Translations under genes and position numbers: made by a program | Shown: one piece after another, positions 1 through 7,112 of the stretch | Numbering within the stretch: the stretch's first letter is position 1 | How the letters are laid out: the number at the start of each line of letters is the position of its first letter | Notes under the pieces: generated by a model | What the model was told of the DNA's origin: nothing | Databases searched by the model: none | What the model saw: only the letters and a program-made list of their open reading frames with translations | NCBI GenBank assembly: GCA_910584725.1 | Contig: CAJUBE010000042.1 | Coordinates: forward strand, 1 to 36,412 | Direction: 5' to 3' | DNA: 36,412 nucleotides | Source: an uncultured Lachnospiraceae bacterium | GTDB lineage: Bacteria; Bacillota; Clostridia; Lachnospirales; Lachnospiraceae

Positions 1-43
1 CTTATATACGAGATTTACGTGTTATGATGTTTAAAAGGAAGTG

Positions 44-94
44 TCAAACTCCCGTTTCCATTGGCAATACATCTTTTGCACTGATATAGTTCAT
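44..94 (-). pseudogene. Truncated start of a CD3324-like small protein
   Basis: A ribosome binding site AGGAGG (about 100-106, minus strand) precedes an ATG at 94. The frame reads MNYISAKDVLPMETGV and then stops. The opening MNYISAKDVLP resembles the start of the short CD3324-type proteins of Clostridia, which normally continue for roughly 80-90 residues. Only 16 codons remain here, so I read it as a broken remnant. It could instead be a very short leader peptide. The family assignment is from memory of the N-terminal pattern only. Confidence 0.35.
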
Positions 95-127
95 ATGTTG
101 TCCTCCTAAAGAAATGATTTAGGATAA

Positions 128-169
128 GCATGAACTATTACCTTTTTCGATTTTTGCAATAGCTCATGC
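128..169. repeat. Imperfect inverted repeat in the left intergenic region
   Basis: GCATGAACTATT (128-139) and AATAGCTCATGC (158-169) pair over 12 positions with one mismatch, around an 18-nt AT-rich loop. It lies in the inferred leader of the minus-strand remnant. The rest of 1-377 is AT-rich and shows no other gene. Confidence 0.45.
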
Positions 170-223
170 TATGCAACTTTTGTTCTACTCATAAATCAAT
201 CCTGCCTTTCTTTTTCTAAAAGT

Positions 224-252
224 ATTATATAATCACAGGCGGTTAAAAGCAA
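224..252 (-). promoter_or_regulatory. Sigma-A-type promoter facing left
   Basis: On the minus strand, TTGCTT and TATAAT are separated by 17 nt. The promoter points toward the truncated CD3324-like frame and would give a leader of about 120 nt. Confidence 0.4.
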
Positions 253-377
253 TACTCAGAAATTTCTTCCAAAATAACGCTTCCAAAATAACATGTTTTC
301 CCTTCCTTGTGCTTTGCCCTGTTATGAAGTAAAATAAATGCAATCATTGCGAAATCGGACAGGAGGGGGAGGAGAAG

Positions 378-878
378 ATGACAGTTTCGGAACTGATTAA
401 GAAGATGATTGCGTATTCGGAGGGAAATCTGCATGACATTGCCCATTTTCTGAAAGTGTACGCTTACGCAAAGACAATCGGGGAATGCGAGCATCTGGAT
501 GAGAATACGCAGCTCACGTTGGAGGTGGCGGCGGTTTTACACGATATCGCCTGTCCGCTTTGCCGTGAAAAATATGGCAGCACCGACGGTAAATATCAGG
601 AGAAGGAGGGCGCCGTGCTGGCGGCGGATTTTCTGAAAGATTCGGGCTTTTCGGAGGCGCTGATCGAGCGGGTTTCCTATCTGGTGGGACACCACCACAC
701 GCTGACGCAGATTGAGGGCATGGATTACCAGATTCTGATCGAGGCGGATTATCTGGTAAACGCGGACGAGAGCCATTATGATAAGAACAATATCAGAAAC
801 ATGTACGAGCGGGTTTTTCAGACAGAGACGGGGAAGGAGCTTTTGCAGCATATTTATGGCGTTTCAATTGATGGATAG
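378..878 (+). CDS. HD-domain metal-dependent phosphohydrolase
   Basis: This 166-residue single-domain protein has the HD-superfamily layout: an early His (H19 or H23 in NLHDIAHFLKV), the HD pair at H55-D56 (VLHDIACP), a GHHH run at 104-107, and a late Asp in EADYLVNAD (D124). Such proteins hydrolyse phosphomonoesters or phosphodiesters, often of nucleotides, using divalent metals. The substrate cannot be told from sequence. The start is ATG at 378, preceded by a very strong purine-rich ribosome binding site (AGGAGGGGGAGGAG). There is no signal peptide or membrane segment, so it is cytosolic. It opens a co-directional run of small enzyme genes and is not tightly coupled to the next (92 nt gap). 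The family is secure; the role is not. Confidence 0.85.
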   Translation: MTVSELIKKMIAYSEGNLHDIAHFLKVYAYAKTIGECEHLDENTQLTLEVAAVLHDIACPLCREKYGSTDGKYQEKEGAVLAADFLKDSGFSEALIERVSYLVGHHHTLTQIEGMDYQILIEADYLVNADESHYDKNNIRNMYERVFQTETGKELLQHIYGVSIDG

Positions 879-970
879 CGAAACGGGCTTTGAATCGAAG
901 CGGGGCGGCAGGAGCGGTCAGAAAAGTGGGGAAAGGGCTTGCAGGCTGACAGAATAGGGGAAATTATTTT

Positions 971-1597
971 ATGGAAAAAGGTTTGATGCCCTTTTGGGAA
1001 GAAGCGTATCAAAGGGAAGACGCGGCTGCCTTTTCCGTGGAACCGAATGCGACTTTGAAAGAGTTTGAAGGGATGTTTAACAGGCAGTCGCGTATCCTTG
1101 AGATCGGATGCGGCGAGGGGCAGAATGTCCTCTATCTGGCGCGGCAGGGGTATTGCCATGTGGATGCCTTTGATCTGTCGGAGCATGGGATTGAAAAACT
1201 AAAGCGAAGATGCGGAAAGGAAAATTTGCAGATCAATGCGTTTGTCGCTGATTTGACGGCTTATCGGTTTGAGAAAAATTATGATTGTGTGATGTCTTTC
1301 GGGACGCTGCATTTTGTCCCCAAAACGGAATGGCGGGCGATGATAGACAGGGCGAAAGCACATACCAATGTGGGCGGAATACATATCATGCAGATATTTA
1401 CCGATACGGTGCCGGCTTCGGCGGACATCGCACCATTTGCGGTGGGGCTTGCGAAGGATGGGGAAATCAAAGAATTATATGACGACTGGGAAATTTTGCA
1501 GTTTAAATCCTATACCTTTGAGGACGAGCATCCCGGCGTGCCAAAGCACCTTCACGCGTCGAATAAAATCGTTGCCCGCAGACCAGAGAACGGATAG
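971..1597 (+). CDS. Class I SAM-dependent methyltransferase, TehB-like
   Basis: This 208-residue cytosolic protein starts FWEEAYQRED and carries motif I LEIGCGEG (43-50), followed by the acidic strand end VDAFDLS (D68). This is the Rossmann-fold S-adenosylmethionine site. The opening WEEAY and the GQNVLYLAR helix after motif I resemble TehB-type methyltransferases, some of which methylate oxyanions such as tellurite or small thiol compounds. The acceptor here is unknown. The ATG at 971 gives the family start without extension; the ribosome binding site upstream is weak. The next gene begins 16 nt after its stop, suggesting co-transcription. Confidence 0.8.
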   Translation: MEKGLMPFWEEAYQREDAAAFSVEPNATLKEFEGMFNRQSRILEIGCGEGQNVLYLARQGYCHVDAFDLSEHGIEKLKRRCGKENLQINAFVADLTAYRFEKNYDCVMSFGTLHFVPKTEWRAMIDRAKAHTNVGGIHIMQIFTDTVPASADIAPFAVGLAKDGEIKELYDDWEILQFKSYTFEDEHPGVPKHLHASNKIVARRPENG

Positions 1598-1613
1598 GGA
1601 AAAGGGGAAAAAC

Positions 1614-2208
1614 ATGCAGATTGAAAATATAACTATATCACACCATAACAGAACAGTCGATGCAGCGTACTATAAGCCGGATGGGGAGGGCAGCTTTCCA
1701 CTGGTGATTTTCAGCCATGGTTATAACGGGCACAAGGATGATGTGGCGCCTTCGGCTAAATATTTTGCAAAAAGCGGGATCGGTGCGGTCTGCTTTACTT
1801 TTTGCGGCGGCAGTACGAGGGATTTGAGCGGTTTTCTGTATTGCGGATAACTGGAACGAGCGCTTTCAAAAGCCGGAGGATATTCCCGATACGGAAGTTT
1901 TGTGGGATATGACGCTGGGGCGCAGGTTTTTTGAATCCATCCGCGATTTCCGTATCAGAGAGCAGGTCGGGAAATTCGGCGGACGGGTCCTTCTGATGCA
2001 CGGGACAGAGGATGAGGTCGTGGGTCTGGAATACTCGAAATGGGCGTCCGAAAAATATCCGAATGCCCGGTTGGAACTGTTTCACGGAGAACCGCACGGG
2101 TTTTCGGAGGACGGGAACCGGCGGATGGAGGCAATGGCGCTGTATTTCATCCATGAGTGTATGGCGGACAGCCTTAAAATAGGTGAGGGGATAAAGCTTT
2201 ATGAGTGA
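1614..2208 (+). pseudogene. Alpha/beta hydrolase broken by an internal deletion and frameshift
   Basis: The ATG at 1614 starts a normal serine-hydrolase N-terminus: FPLVIFSHGYNGHKDD with the oxyanion region, then CFTFCGGSTRD. That frame stops near 1850. A second frame, open from about 1830, supplies the family C-terminus, with GRVLLMHGTEDEVV (acid region) and LELFHGEPHGF (catalytic His). Everything between is missing, including the GxSxG nucleophile elbow expected about 100 residues in. The joined product would be near 195 residues against roughly 250 for the family. Deletion of about 60 codons plus a frame change around 1825-1850 explains this. The protein cannot be catalytically active. Its last codons overlap the start of the next gene. 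Confidence 0.8.
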
Positions 2209-3046
2209 GAAGGGCTTATTTATTATCATGCTGGGCACGGGACATGCCACAGTGACAAAATGCTATAACACATGTTTTATTCTACGGGAACGTGAAAGGT
2301 GTTTTCTTGTGGACGGGGGAGGCGGAAACCAGATTCTGCGCATTCTGGAAGAGCAGGACATTGCGCTGACGCAGATTCATGACCTGTTTATCACCCATTC
2401 CCATTCCGACCATATCCTCGGGGCGGTGTGGATTGTGAGAGGGGTTGGGCAGTTGATGCGCAGCGGGGAATACGACGGCGAGTTTAGAATCTATGCCTGC
2501 GATGAGGTGATGGAGAATCTGTTAACCATCTGCAGGATTGTTCTGATGAAAAAGGTGACAGATTTGTTTGGCGGCAGGATACGTCTGGTAAGGCTGCGGG
2601 ATGGTGAGTCTCATACGATACTAGACAGAAAAATTACTTTTTATGATATTATGTCAACCAAATTGATCCAGTATGGATTTAAGATCGCAGAGGAAAAACT
2701 GCTTTTTTGCGGAGACGAACCGCTGAACCGGGCATTTTATGCGGAGGCGGAAGGGGTTTCATGGCTGCTCCATGAGGCGTTCTGTCTGTATTCTGAGAAA
2801 GAGAAGTTTGGACCTTACGAAAAGCATCACAGCACGGTTCGGGACGTCTGTCAGACTGCGGAGAGTTTGCACGTAAAAAATCTGGTTCTCATGCACACGG
2901 AGGACAGCCATATACAGGACAGGAAGCGGCTTTACAAGGAGGAGGGGGAAAAGGTTTATTCGGGCAGACTGTGGGTTCCCGACGACGGGGAGCGGATTTT
3001 TATTAAGGAGGGAGAACATGAATATTCATCTTGTGCGGTTAACTGA
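2201..3046 (+). CDS. Metallo-beta-lactamase-fold hydrolase, RNase Z-like
   Basis: This 281-residue protein has the MBL-fold metal motif THSHSDH (H66, H68, D70, H71), further ligand-like residues in LLFCGDEP and LHEAF, and LVLMHTEDSH near the end. The layout resembles the RNase Z/ElaC branch of the fold, and the opening IIMLGTGHATVTKCYNT is typical of that branch. It is shorter than many tRNA-processing RNase Z proteins and lacks an obvious exosite arm, so a small-molecule ester or phosphodiester substrate is as likely. The start ATG at 2201 overlaps the preceding broken hydrolase by 8 nt and has GTGAGGGG upstream. Its end overlaps the following GNAT gene by 29 nt, which implies translational coupling. 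Confidence 0.8.
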   Translation: MSEKGLFIIMLGTGHATVTKCYNTCFILRERERCFLVDGGGGNQILRILEEQDIALTQIHDLFITHSHSDHILGAVWIVRGVGQLMRSGEYDGEFRIYACDEVMENLLTICRIVLMKKVTDLFGGRIRLVRLRDGESHTILDRKITFYDIMSTKLIQYGFKIAEEKLLFCGDEPLNRAFYAEAEGVSWLLHEAFCLYSEKEKFGPYEKHHSTVRDVCQTAESLHVKNLVLMHTEDSHIQDRKRLYKEEGEKVYSGRLWVPDDGERIFIKEGEHEYSSCAVN

Positions 3047-3542
3047 CGAATACAGAGAGCAGCTATTTGAAATGCTGACAGAGTGGAAGAACGATATTAT
3101 AGAAAATCAGACAGATATGTCTCCGCGGGCGATTTGGACAAACGATTTCCATGATTTTGAAAATTATGTAGAAAAACTTGAGGTGAAGGAAGAGAATGAA
3201 AGTGGCTGGGTTCCCGACACGACATTGTTTTGTCTGGACGAGGACAGGAACATTTTTGTGGGAGCCGTGAATATCCGCCACTACTTAAATGAGGGACTGT
3301 TAAGAACCGGCGGTCATATAGGTGACGGAATCAGACCCGGCGAGAGAAGGAAAGGGTACGCGACGGCAATGCTTGCCCTGGCATTGGAAGAATGTAAAAA
3401 ACTCGGCATTGACAGAGTGCTGGTGTGCTGCGACAAAGACAATGTCGGTTCGGCAAAGGCAATCGTTAAAAACGGCGGTGTGCTGGAAAATGAAGTGGAG
3501 GAGGACGGGCACGTGGTACAGCGGTATTGGATTGATAATTAG
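3018..3542 (+). CDS. GNAT-family N-acetyltransferase
   Basis: The 174-residue protein shows the acetyl-CoA pyrophosphate loop GDGIRPGERRKGYATAML (R111-T116) and the following strand-helix VLVCCDKDNVGSAKAIVKNGG, both standard for GNAT acetyltransferases. The tail EEDGHVVQRYWI matches small-molecule GNATs in Firmicutes. The substrate is unknown. The start ATG at 3018 is preceded by GGAGGGAGAAC and lies inside the last 29 nt of the MBL gene. The following HIT-like gene starts 20 nt after the stop, so MBL, GNAT and HIT are probably one transcript. Confidence 0.85.
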   Translation: MNIHLVRLTDEYREQLFEMLTEWKNDIIENQTDMSPRAIWTNDFHDFENYVEKLEVKEENESGWVPDTTLFCLDEDRNIFVGAVNIRHYLNEGLLRTGGHIGDGIRPGERRKGYATAMLALALEECKKLGIDRVLVCCDKDNVGSAKAIVKNGGVLENEVEEDGHVVQRYWIDN

Positions 3543-3561
3543 CGTTGAGGTGAGGTGAAAC

Positions 3562-4011
3562 ATGGATAACTGCTTAATCTGCGAAAGAATCGCACTGATA
3601 AAGGAAAATAAAAACCCATACTTTGTCCGTGAAATGAAAACGGGATATGTCGTCTTAGGCGACAGCCAGAGGTTCAAGGGGTACACGCTGTTTTTGTGCA
3701 AACAGCACGCCTATGAACTGCACGAACTGGAACCGCATTTCCGGGACGAATTTCTGCATGAGATGGCGGTCGTGGCGGAGGCGGTTTATCATGCTTTTTT
3801 GCCGGATAAACTGAACTACGCGCTGCTTGGCGTGGGGCGCGGATTACATATGCACTGGCATATCTATCCGAGAAGGGAGGGCGATACGCCAACCCCCGGT
3901 CCCGTGTGGCAGCTTGGAAAAGAACTAAATGACGAAAAGTATCAGCCGACGGGGGATGAGCTGGAGCAGTTAAAGGCAAGGCTGCGGGAAGAACTGGATA
4001 AACTGCTGTGA
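3562..4011 (+). CDS. HIT-like nucleotide-binding protein
   Basis: The 149-residue protein carries a histidine-triad run HMHWHIYPR (H96, H98, H100), as in HIT hydrolases and transferases acting on nucleoside phosphates, and an N-terminal CLIC pair (C4, C7) that could hold a metal. GYVVLGDSQRFKGYTLFL matches the substrate-binding strand region of HIT proteins. The C-terminus is a charged helix. ATG at 3562 has GTTGAGGTGAGGTG upstream. It is probably co-transcribed with the GNAT before it. The specific nucleotide substrate is not predictable. Confidence 0.8.
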   Translation: MDNCLICERIALIKENKNPYFVREMKTGYVVLGDSQRFKGYTLFLCKQHAYELHELEPHFRDEFLHEMAVVAEAVYHAFLPDKLNYALLGVGRGLHMHWHIYPRREGDTPTPGPVWQLGKELNDEKYQPTGDELEQLKARLREELDKLL

Positions 4012-4031
4012 GTCTTTGAGATATATTGTAA

Positions 4032-4154
4032 TTATGGATTGACACGCACGAAAATAATAGAGTGATGCAGCATCTTATGGAAAAGAACGGTTTTCAGAAA
4101 TGTGGCACTATTTATGCTGCGGATGGCTCGCCGCGGATTGCATATGAGAAATAG
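4032..4154 (+). pseudogene. C-terminal tail of a lost GNAT acetyltransferase
   Basis: An open stretch between stops at 4029 and 4152 reads LWIDTHENNRVMQHLMEKNG and continues with FQKCGTIYAADGSPRIAYEK. This is the classic last third of a GNAT protein: Asp-x-His with the N-N-x-V-M helix, then the NGF and the final strand ending RIAY-K. No start codon, ribosome binding site or upstream GNAT sequence is present, so only the last 40 residues remain. It is too short to fold alone. The intact carbamoyltransferase gene follows 25 nt later. Confidence 0.75.
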
Positions 4155-4179
4155 GAGTGCGAGAGAAAAGGTAGAGTGC

Positions 4180-5013
4180 ATGAAAAATTTGCTTAGACTG
4201 ACCGATTTACAGACAAGTGATGTGTATGAGATATTTCATATGGCGGATGAAATCAGCGCGGGAAAATATAGTGGTTTTCTTGGCGGAAAAAGTGTCGTCC
4301 TCTTTTTCCCTGTTACAAGCATCAGAACGCGGGTCACTTTTGAAAAGGGAATTTATCTGCTGGGCGGTCAGCCGATCCTGTTTCCCAGTGACGCTTTGGA
4401 TAAGAGGGAAGAGACAAGAGATGTATTTGGCTATTTAAGTAACTGGGCTGATTTGCTTGTTATCCGTCATAAAGATATACGGTTATTGGAAGAAGCTGCC
4501 AAATATGCAGAGGTTCCGATTATCAACGCCATGACCGATGTGAATCATCCATGTGAAATCTTGGCGGACCTGTACTCCCTTTCAAAAATCAGAGAGAATT
4601 TTATCGCGGATAAATACCTGTTCTGTGGCAAAAACGGCAATATCGGGCTTGCGTGGAAAGAAGCCTCCGAAGTGATGGGATTTGAGCTGTCACAGTGCTG
4701 CGGCGCGGGCTATGAGATGGACGGCGTGCGGGTGTACCATGAGATAGAAACGGCGGTCAGAGGAAAGGATATCATTTGCACGGATTCCCTGTCAGCAGAC
4801 GAGTTAAAGGATTTTAAGAACTGTCAGGTAACGGAGCAAGTGATGGATATGGCGAACAAAAACGCGCTCTTAAATCCATGCCCGCCCTTTTACCGCGGGG
4901 AGGAAGTCTCTGCCGACGCGATAGAGTCGGGTTATTTTGCCGGGTATGAATTTAAGAAAAGCCTGCTGGCGGTTCAACAGGCTGTGATGGTGTGGTGTCT
5001 GAAAAATCTGTAA
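4180..5013 (+). CDS. Divergent aspartate/ornithine carbamoyltransferase-family protein
   Basis: From ATG 4180 the protein is 277 residues, shorter than the usual 305-335. It keeps the carbamoyl-phosphate loop as SIRTR (47-51, family STRTR) followed by VTFEKG, and the second-site motif as HPCEILADL (123-131), where family members have HPxQ. The Cys motif that is HCLP in ornithine enzymes reads NPCPP. The SMG loop that contacts ornithine is replaced by CTDSLS. It therefore probably transfers carbamoyl from carbamoyl phosphate to some amine other than ornithine or aspartate, or has lost activity. No arginine or pyrimidine genes are nearby. The frame extends upstream to 4102, but that part overlays the GNAT remnant and is not conserved-looking. 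Confidence 0.75.
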   Translation: MKNLLRLTDLQTSDVYEIFHMADEISAGKYSGFLGGKSVVLFFPVTSIRTRVTFEKGIYLLGGQPILFPSDALDKREETRDVFGYLSNWADLLVIRHKDIRLLEEAAKYAEVPIINAMTDVNHPCEILADLYSLSKIRENFIADKYLFCGKNGNIGLAWKEASEVMGFELSQCCGAGYEMDGVRVYHEIETAVRGKDIICTDSLSADELKDFKNCQVTEQVMDMANKNALLNPCPPFYRGEEVSADAIESGYFAGYEFKKSLLAVQQAVMVWCLKNL

Positions 5014-5062
5014 GATAAAACAGGGCGATCGGCAAACATAGAATATAGAGGAGGACGGGTGA

Positions 5063-5770
5063 ATGAATATTGATACTTATAAACCATATATTTCAGCGGA
5101 AACCATGATGGGACCAAACAGTGTCAGGATATTGGCGGAATTGCTTGACAGGTATCCTTTGCGGCTTGCTCCGGACGATGCGGTTCTCGATCTGGGATGC
5201 GGGACGGGACTGACAAGCCTGATCATTGCCAGAGAGACAGGAGCGAAAGTCTTTGCGAACGATTTATGGGTGAGCGCGGAAGAAAATGGGAGGCGGTTTG
5301 CCGGGTGGGGCGCCAGTGAGCAGATAACGCCCGTCTGTGAGGATGCGAACGACCTTCACTTTGAAAAGAAAAAGTTTTGCGCGCTGGTCAGTATCGACTC
5401 CTACCATTATTTTGCGGGAAATGAGGGCTTTTTTCAGGAAAAGATTTTGCCGTTTCTGAAAGACGGCGGAGCGGTTCTGATCGGAATCCCCGGTTTAAAA
5501 GATGCCTATGCAGACCGTGCCGAGGAACTGCTTTCTGACTGGCTCGGGGACGACGCTTATATGTTCAAAAGCCCGAAACGCTGGAAAGAACTGATTGGCG
5601 GTGGCGGCAGAATCGAAGTGGTGGAAACATGGGAGATGGATTGCTTCAGTCAGGCGTGGGAGGAGTGGCTTGCGGCAGATAATGAATACGCGCGTGGGGA
5701 CAGGAAATTTTATGAAACGCTCATTAAGCCTTATACCTGTTTTGTCGGGATTTACATCAAATTAAAATAA
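5063..5770 (+). CDS. Class I SAM-dependent methyltransferase, small-molecule type
   Basis: The 235-residue protein has motif I VLDLGCGTGLTS (41-52), the acidic residue after strand 2 in VFANDLWVS, and a strand-4 region LVSIDSYHYF that in this group lines the acceptor pocket. The opening YKPYISAETMMGPNSVRILAELL is a substrate-cap helix seen in UbiE/cyclopropane-synthase-like enzymes. The acceptor is unknown. AGAGGAGGACGG sits just before ATG 5063. A short terminator-like hairpin follows the stop, so it probably ends a transcription unit. Confidence 0.85.
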   Translation: MNIDTYKPYISAETMMGPNSVRILAELLDRYPLRLAPDDAVLDLGCGTGLTSLIIARETGAKVFANDLWVSAEENGRRFAGWGASEQITPVCEDANDLHFEKKKFCALVSIDSYHYFAGNEGFFQEKILPFLKDGGAVLIGIPGLKDAYADRAEELLSDWLGDDAYMFKSPKRWKELIGGGGRIEVVETWEMDCFSQAWEEWLAADNEYARGDRKFYETLIKPYTCFVGIYIKLK

Positions 5771-5776
5771 AATTCT

Positions 5777-5803
5777 CCGCACTTAAAAGCTTTGCGGTTT
5801 TTT
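5777..5803 (+). terminator. Weak Rho-independent terminator after the methyltransferase
   Basis: CCGCA and TGCGG form a short stem, followed by GTTTTTTC. The stem is only 5 bp plus AT pairs, so strength is doubtful, but position and T-run fit. Confidence 0.45.
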
Positions 5804-5996
5804 CAACTGTACGCTGGACGATCTGTTCCGCGGGGATATGGTGGCATACGGCGAAACGTATACCAATCTGCGCGTCGAGACCGTTCCCGCTTTCCGCTAT
5901 ATCAAACGTGCTCTGTCACAGGAACAGATCAATGTCTTTAATATGCGCGTGAATGGTCTGGAGCGCACGGAGAAGGATGTGATCCCCCTGCTTTGA
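5787..5996 (+). pseudogene. C-terminal fragment of an unassigned protein
   Basis: A 69-codon open stretch with protein-like composition ends in a stop at 5994. It includes DDLFRGDMVAYGETYTNLRV, then ETVPAFRYIKRAL, INVFNMRVNGLERTEKDV and a final IPLL. It has no start codon or ribosome binding site and begins inside the preceding terminator. It looks like the tail of a larger gene whose front is gone. I do not recognise the family. Confidence 0.5.
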
Positions 5997-6056
5997 AACG
6001 ACGGGGAGAGTATGGATATTTATATTGCATGTAAGTAGTGTATGGGAGGGAAGGAT

Positions 6057-6584
6057 ATGCGTGAGGAATCGTTTGAAATAAAGTCTATATCGTATCAAAT
6101 TCGGATCATAGAAGAAAGCGATTTAGACAGTTTGCTGTTGGTGAAAAGTGACGCTTCCGTACACAGTGACAGATTTAGGCAGCAGAAAAACGGAGTGGCA
6201 GTTTATCTGGGCGCATTTATCAATAACTATGCGATTGGATATGTGTTATTGTCATTGGAAAATAAAGAAGACGTCATGCCATATACAAACCGCGAAAAAT
6301 GTGCGGATATGATTGATCTGCTGATAATAGAACCCCTGAGGAATTATGGTGTCGGATCGCAGTTGGTGCTGGCGTGTGAGAAATGCTGCAGAGAAAATGG
6401 GATTCCCTATTTGGGGCTTGATGTCAACCCGGCAGATAATTCTGCTGCAAAGAGATTATATGAAAAACTGGGTTATCATGCAGTCGGCGAAATACATTTG
6501 GACGGGGTGTATGAATATACGGACGAGGCAGGTCATAAGGGACAGTATGAAGACTGGTGCATTGATATAATAAAACGGGTATAG
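6057..6584 (+). CDS. GNAT-family N-acetyltransferase
   Basis: A 175-residue protein with a typical GNAT core: DLLIIEPLRNYGVGSQLVL is the acetyl-CoA loop (family Q/RxxGxG/A) and GLDVNPADNSAAKRLYEKLG is the strand 5/helix 4 segment. The substrate is unknown. Two starts are possible, ATG 6042 and ATG 6057. I chose 6057 because GGGAGGGAAGG lies directly before it, whereas 6042 has no ribosome binding site. It is preceded by a decayed gene tail and followed by a 128-nt gap with its own promoter, so it is likely monocistronic. Confidence 0.85.
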   Translation: MREESFEIKSISYQIRIIEESDLDSLLLVKSDASVHSDRFRQQKNGVAVYLGAFINNYAIGYVLLSLENKEDVMPYTNREKCADMIDLLIIEPLRNYGVGSQLVLACEKCCRENGIPYLGLDVNPADNSAAKRLYEKLGYHAVGEIHLDGVYEYTDEAGHKGQYEDWCIDIIKRV

Positions 6585-6638
6585 CGTTGTGTGCAATTAC
6601 ACCAAAATCCAGTGATTCATGCTCTGGATGGAATAGAC

Positions 6639-6667
6639 TTTACACTTTTCCGCAAAACCGCTATAAT
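6639..6667 (+). promoter_or_regulatory. Consensus promoter for the 50-residue small protein
   Basis: TTTACA (6639-6644) and TATAAT (6662-6667) are separated by exactly 17 nt, about 45 nt before the small gene's ATG. This is one of the best sigma-A matches in the window. Confidence 0.75.
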
Positions 6668-6712
6668 ATGTTTGTATCAATATAAATCATCAATCAAAAA
6701 GGCGGTGATAGA

Positions 6713-6865
6713 ATGGTACAGGATATGGGAATGACAAATAAGCAATTTCAGGGCTTCATTCGGCTTGCTTTGGAACTTCTTGAAAAAGCATTGCAAAAGT
6801 CACCAGATAATGAAGAGATTAAAAAGGTGAGAGATATTTTTCGGTCAATGCTTGAAGATAACTGA
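6713..6865 (+). CDS. Small helical protein of unknown function (50 residues)
   Basis: The frame begins MVQDMGMTNKQFQGFIRLAL and ends RDIFRSMLEDN. It is predicted to be two amphipathic helices (about residues 9-29 and 33-48) with no Cys, signal peptide or membrane segment. A GGCGGTGAT ribosome binding site sits 6 nt before ATG 6713. A consensus promoter lies upstream and a strong bidirectional terminator downstream, so it is a stand-alone expressed gene. Short proteins starting with MTNKQF occur widely in Firmicute genomes and mobile elements, but I know no function for them. Translation could start at the internal ATG (residue 5 or 7). Confidence 0.7.
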   Translation: MVQDMGMTNKQFQGFIRLALELLEKALQKSPDNEEIKKVRDIFRSMLEDN

Positions 6866-6900
6866 TTACGATTTCAATCATATTTTTTTGTAGAATAATC

Positions 6901-6943
6901 AAAAAGGAAACCTTGACACATTTACTTTCAAGGTTTCCTTTTT
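6901..6943. terminator. Strong bidirectional terminator
   Basis: AAAAAGGAAACCTTGA (6901-6916) pairs perfectly with TCAAGGTTTCCTTTTT (6928-6943) around an 11-nt loop. The flanking A and T runs serve both strands: the small protein from the left and the tRNA-Leu from the right. Confidence 0.9.
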
Positions 6944-6948
6944 CTGAC

Positions 6949-7032
6949 TGCGGAAGAAGGGACTTGAACCCTCACGTCGTTTCCAACACTAGATCCTTAG
7001 TCTAGCCTGTCTGCCAATTCCAGCACTTCCGC
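6949..7032 (-). tRNA. tRNA-Leu with anticodon AAG
   Basis: On the minus strand the acceptor stem GCGGAAG/CTTCCGC with discriminator A, the GAATTGGCAGA D-loop, a long variable arm, and TTCAAGT in the T-loop define a class II leucine tRNA of 84 nt. The anticodon stem-loop is CTAGA, loop CTAAGGA, TCTAG, placing AAG at positions 34-36 (reads CUU). CCA is not encoded. A34 would need deamination to inosine to read CUC as well. A promoter lies 24 nt upstream and a terminator 5 nt downstream. Confidence 0.9.
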
Positions 7033-7055
7033 ATGCGTTACACAACGCATTTAAT

Positions 7056-7084
7056 ATAATAATGTTTCAGAAGAAAAAAGTCAA
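7056..7084 (-). promoter_or_regulatory. Promoter of tRNA-Leu(AAG)
   Basis: On the minus strand TTGACT and TATTAT are 17 nt apart, with the -10 ending 24 nt before the tRNA's first base. Confidence 0.75.
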
Positions 7085-7112
7085 GGGTTTTTGACAAAAT
7101 TATTCCGTAAAA

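Noticed and set aside
4102..4179. Upstream extension of the carbamoyltransferase
   Set aside because: This stretch is the GNAT tail read in another frame; the family N-terminus begins at MKNLLRLTD.
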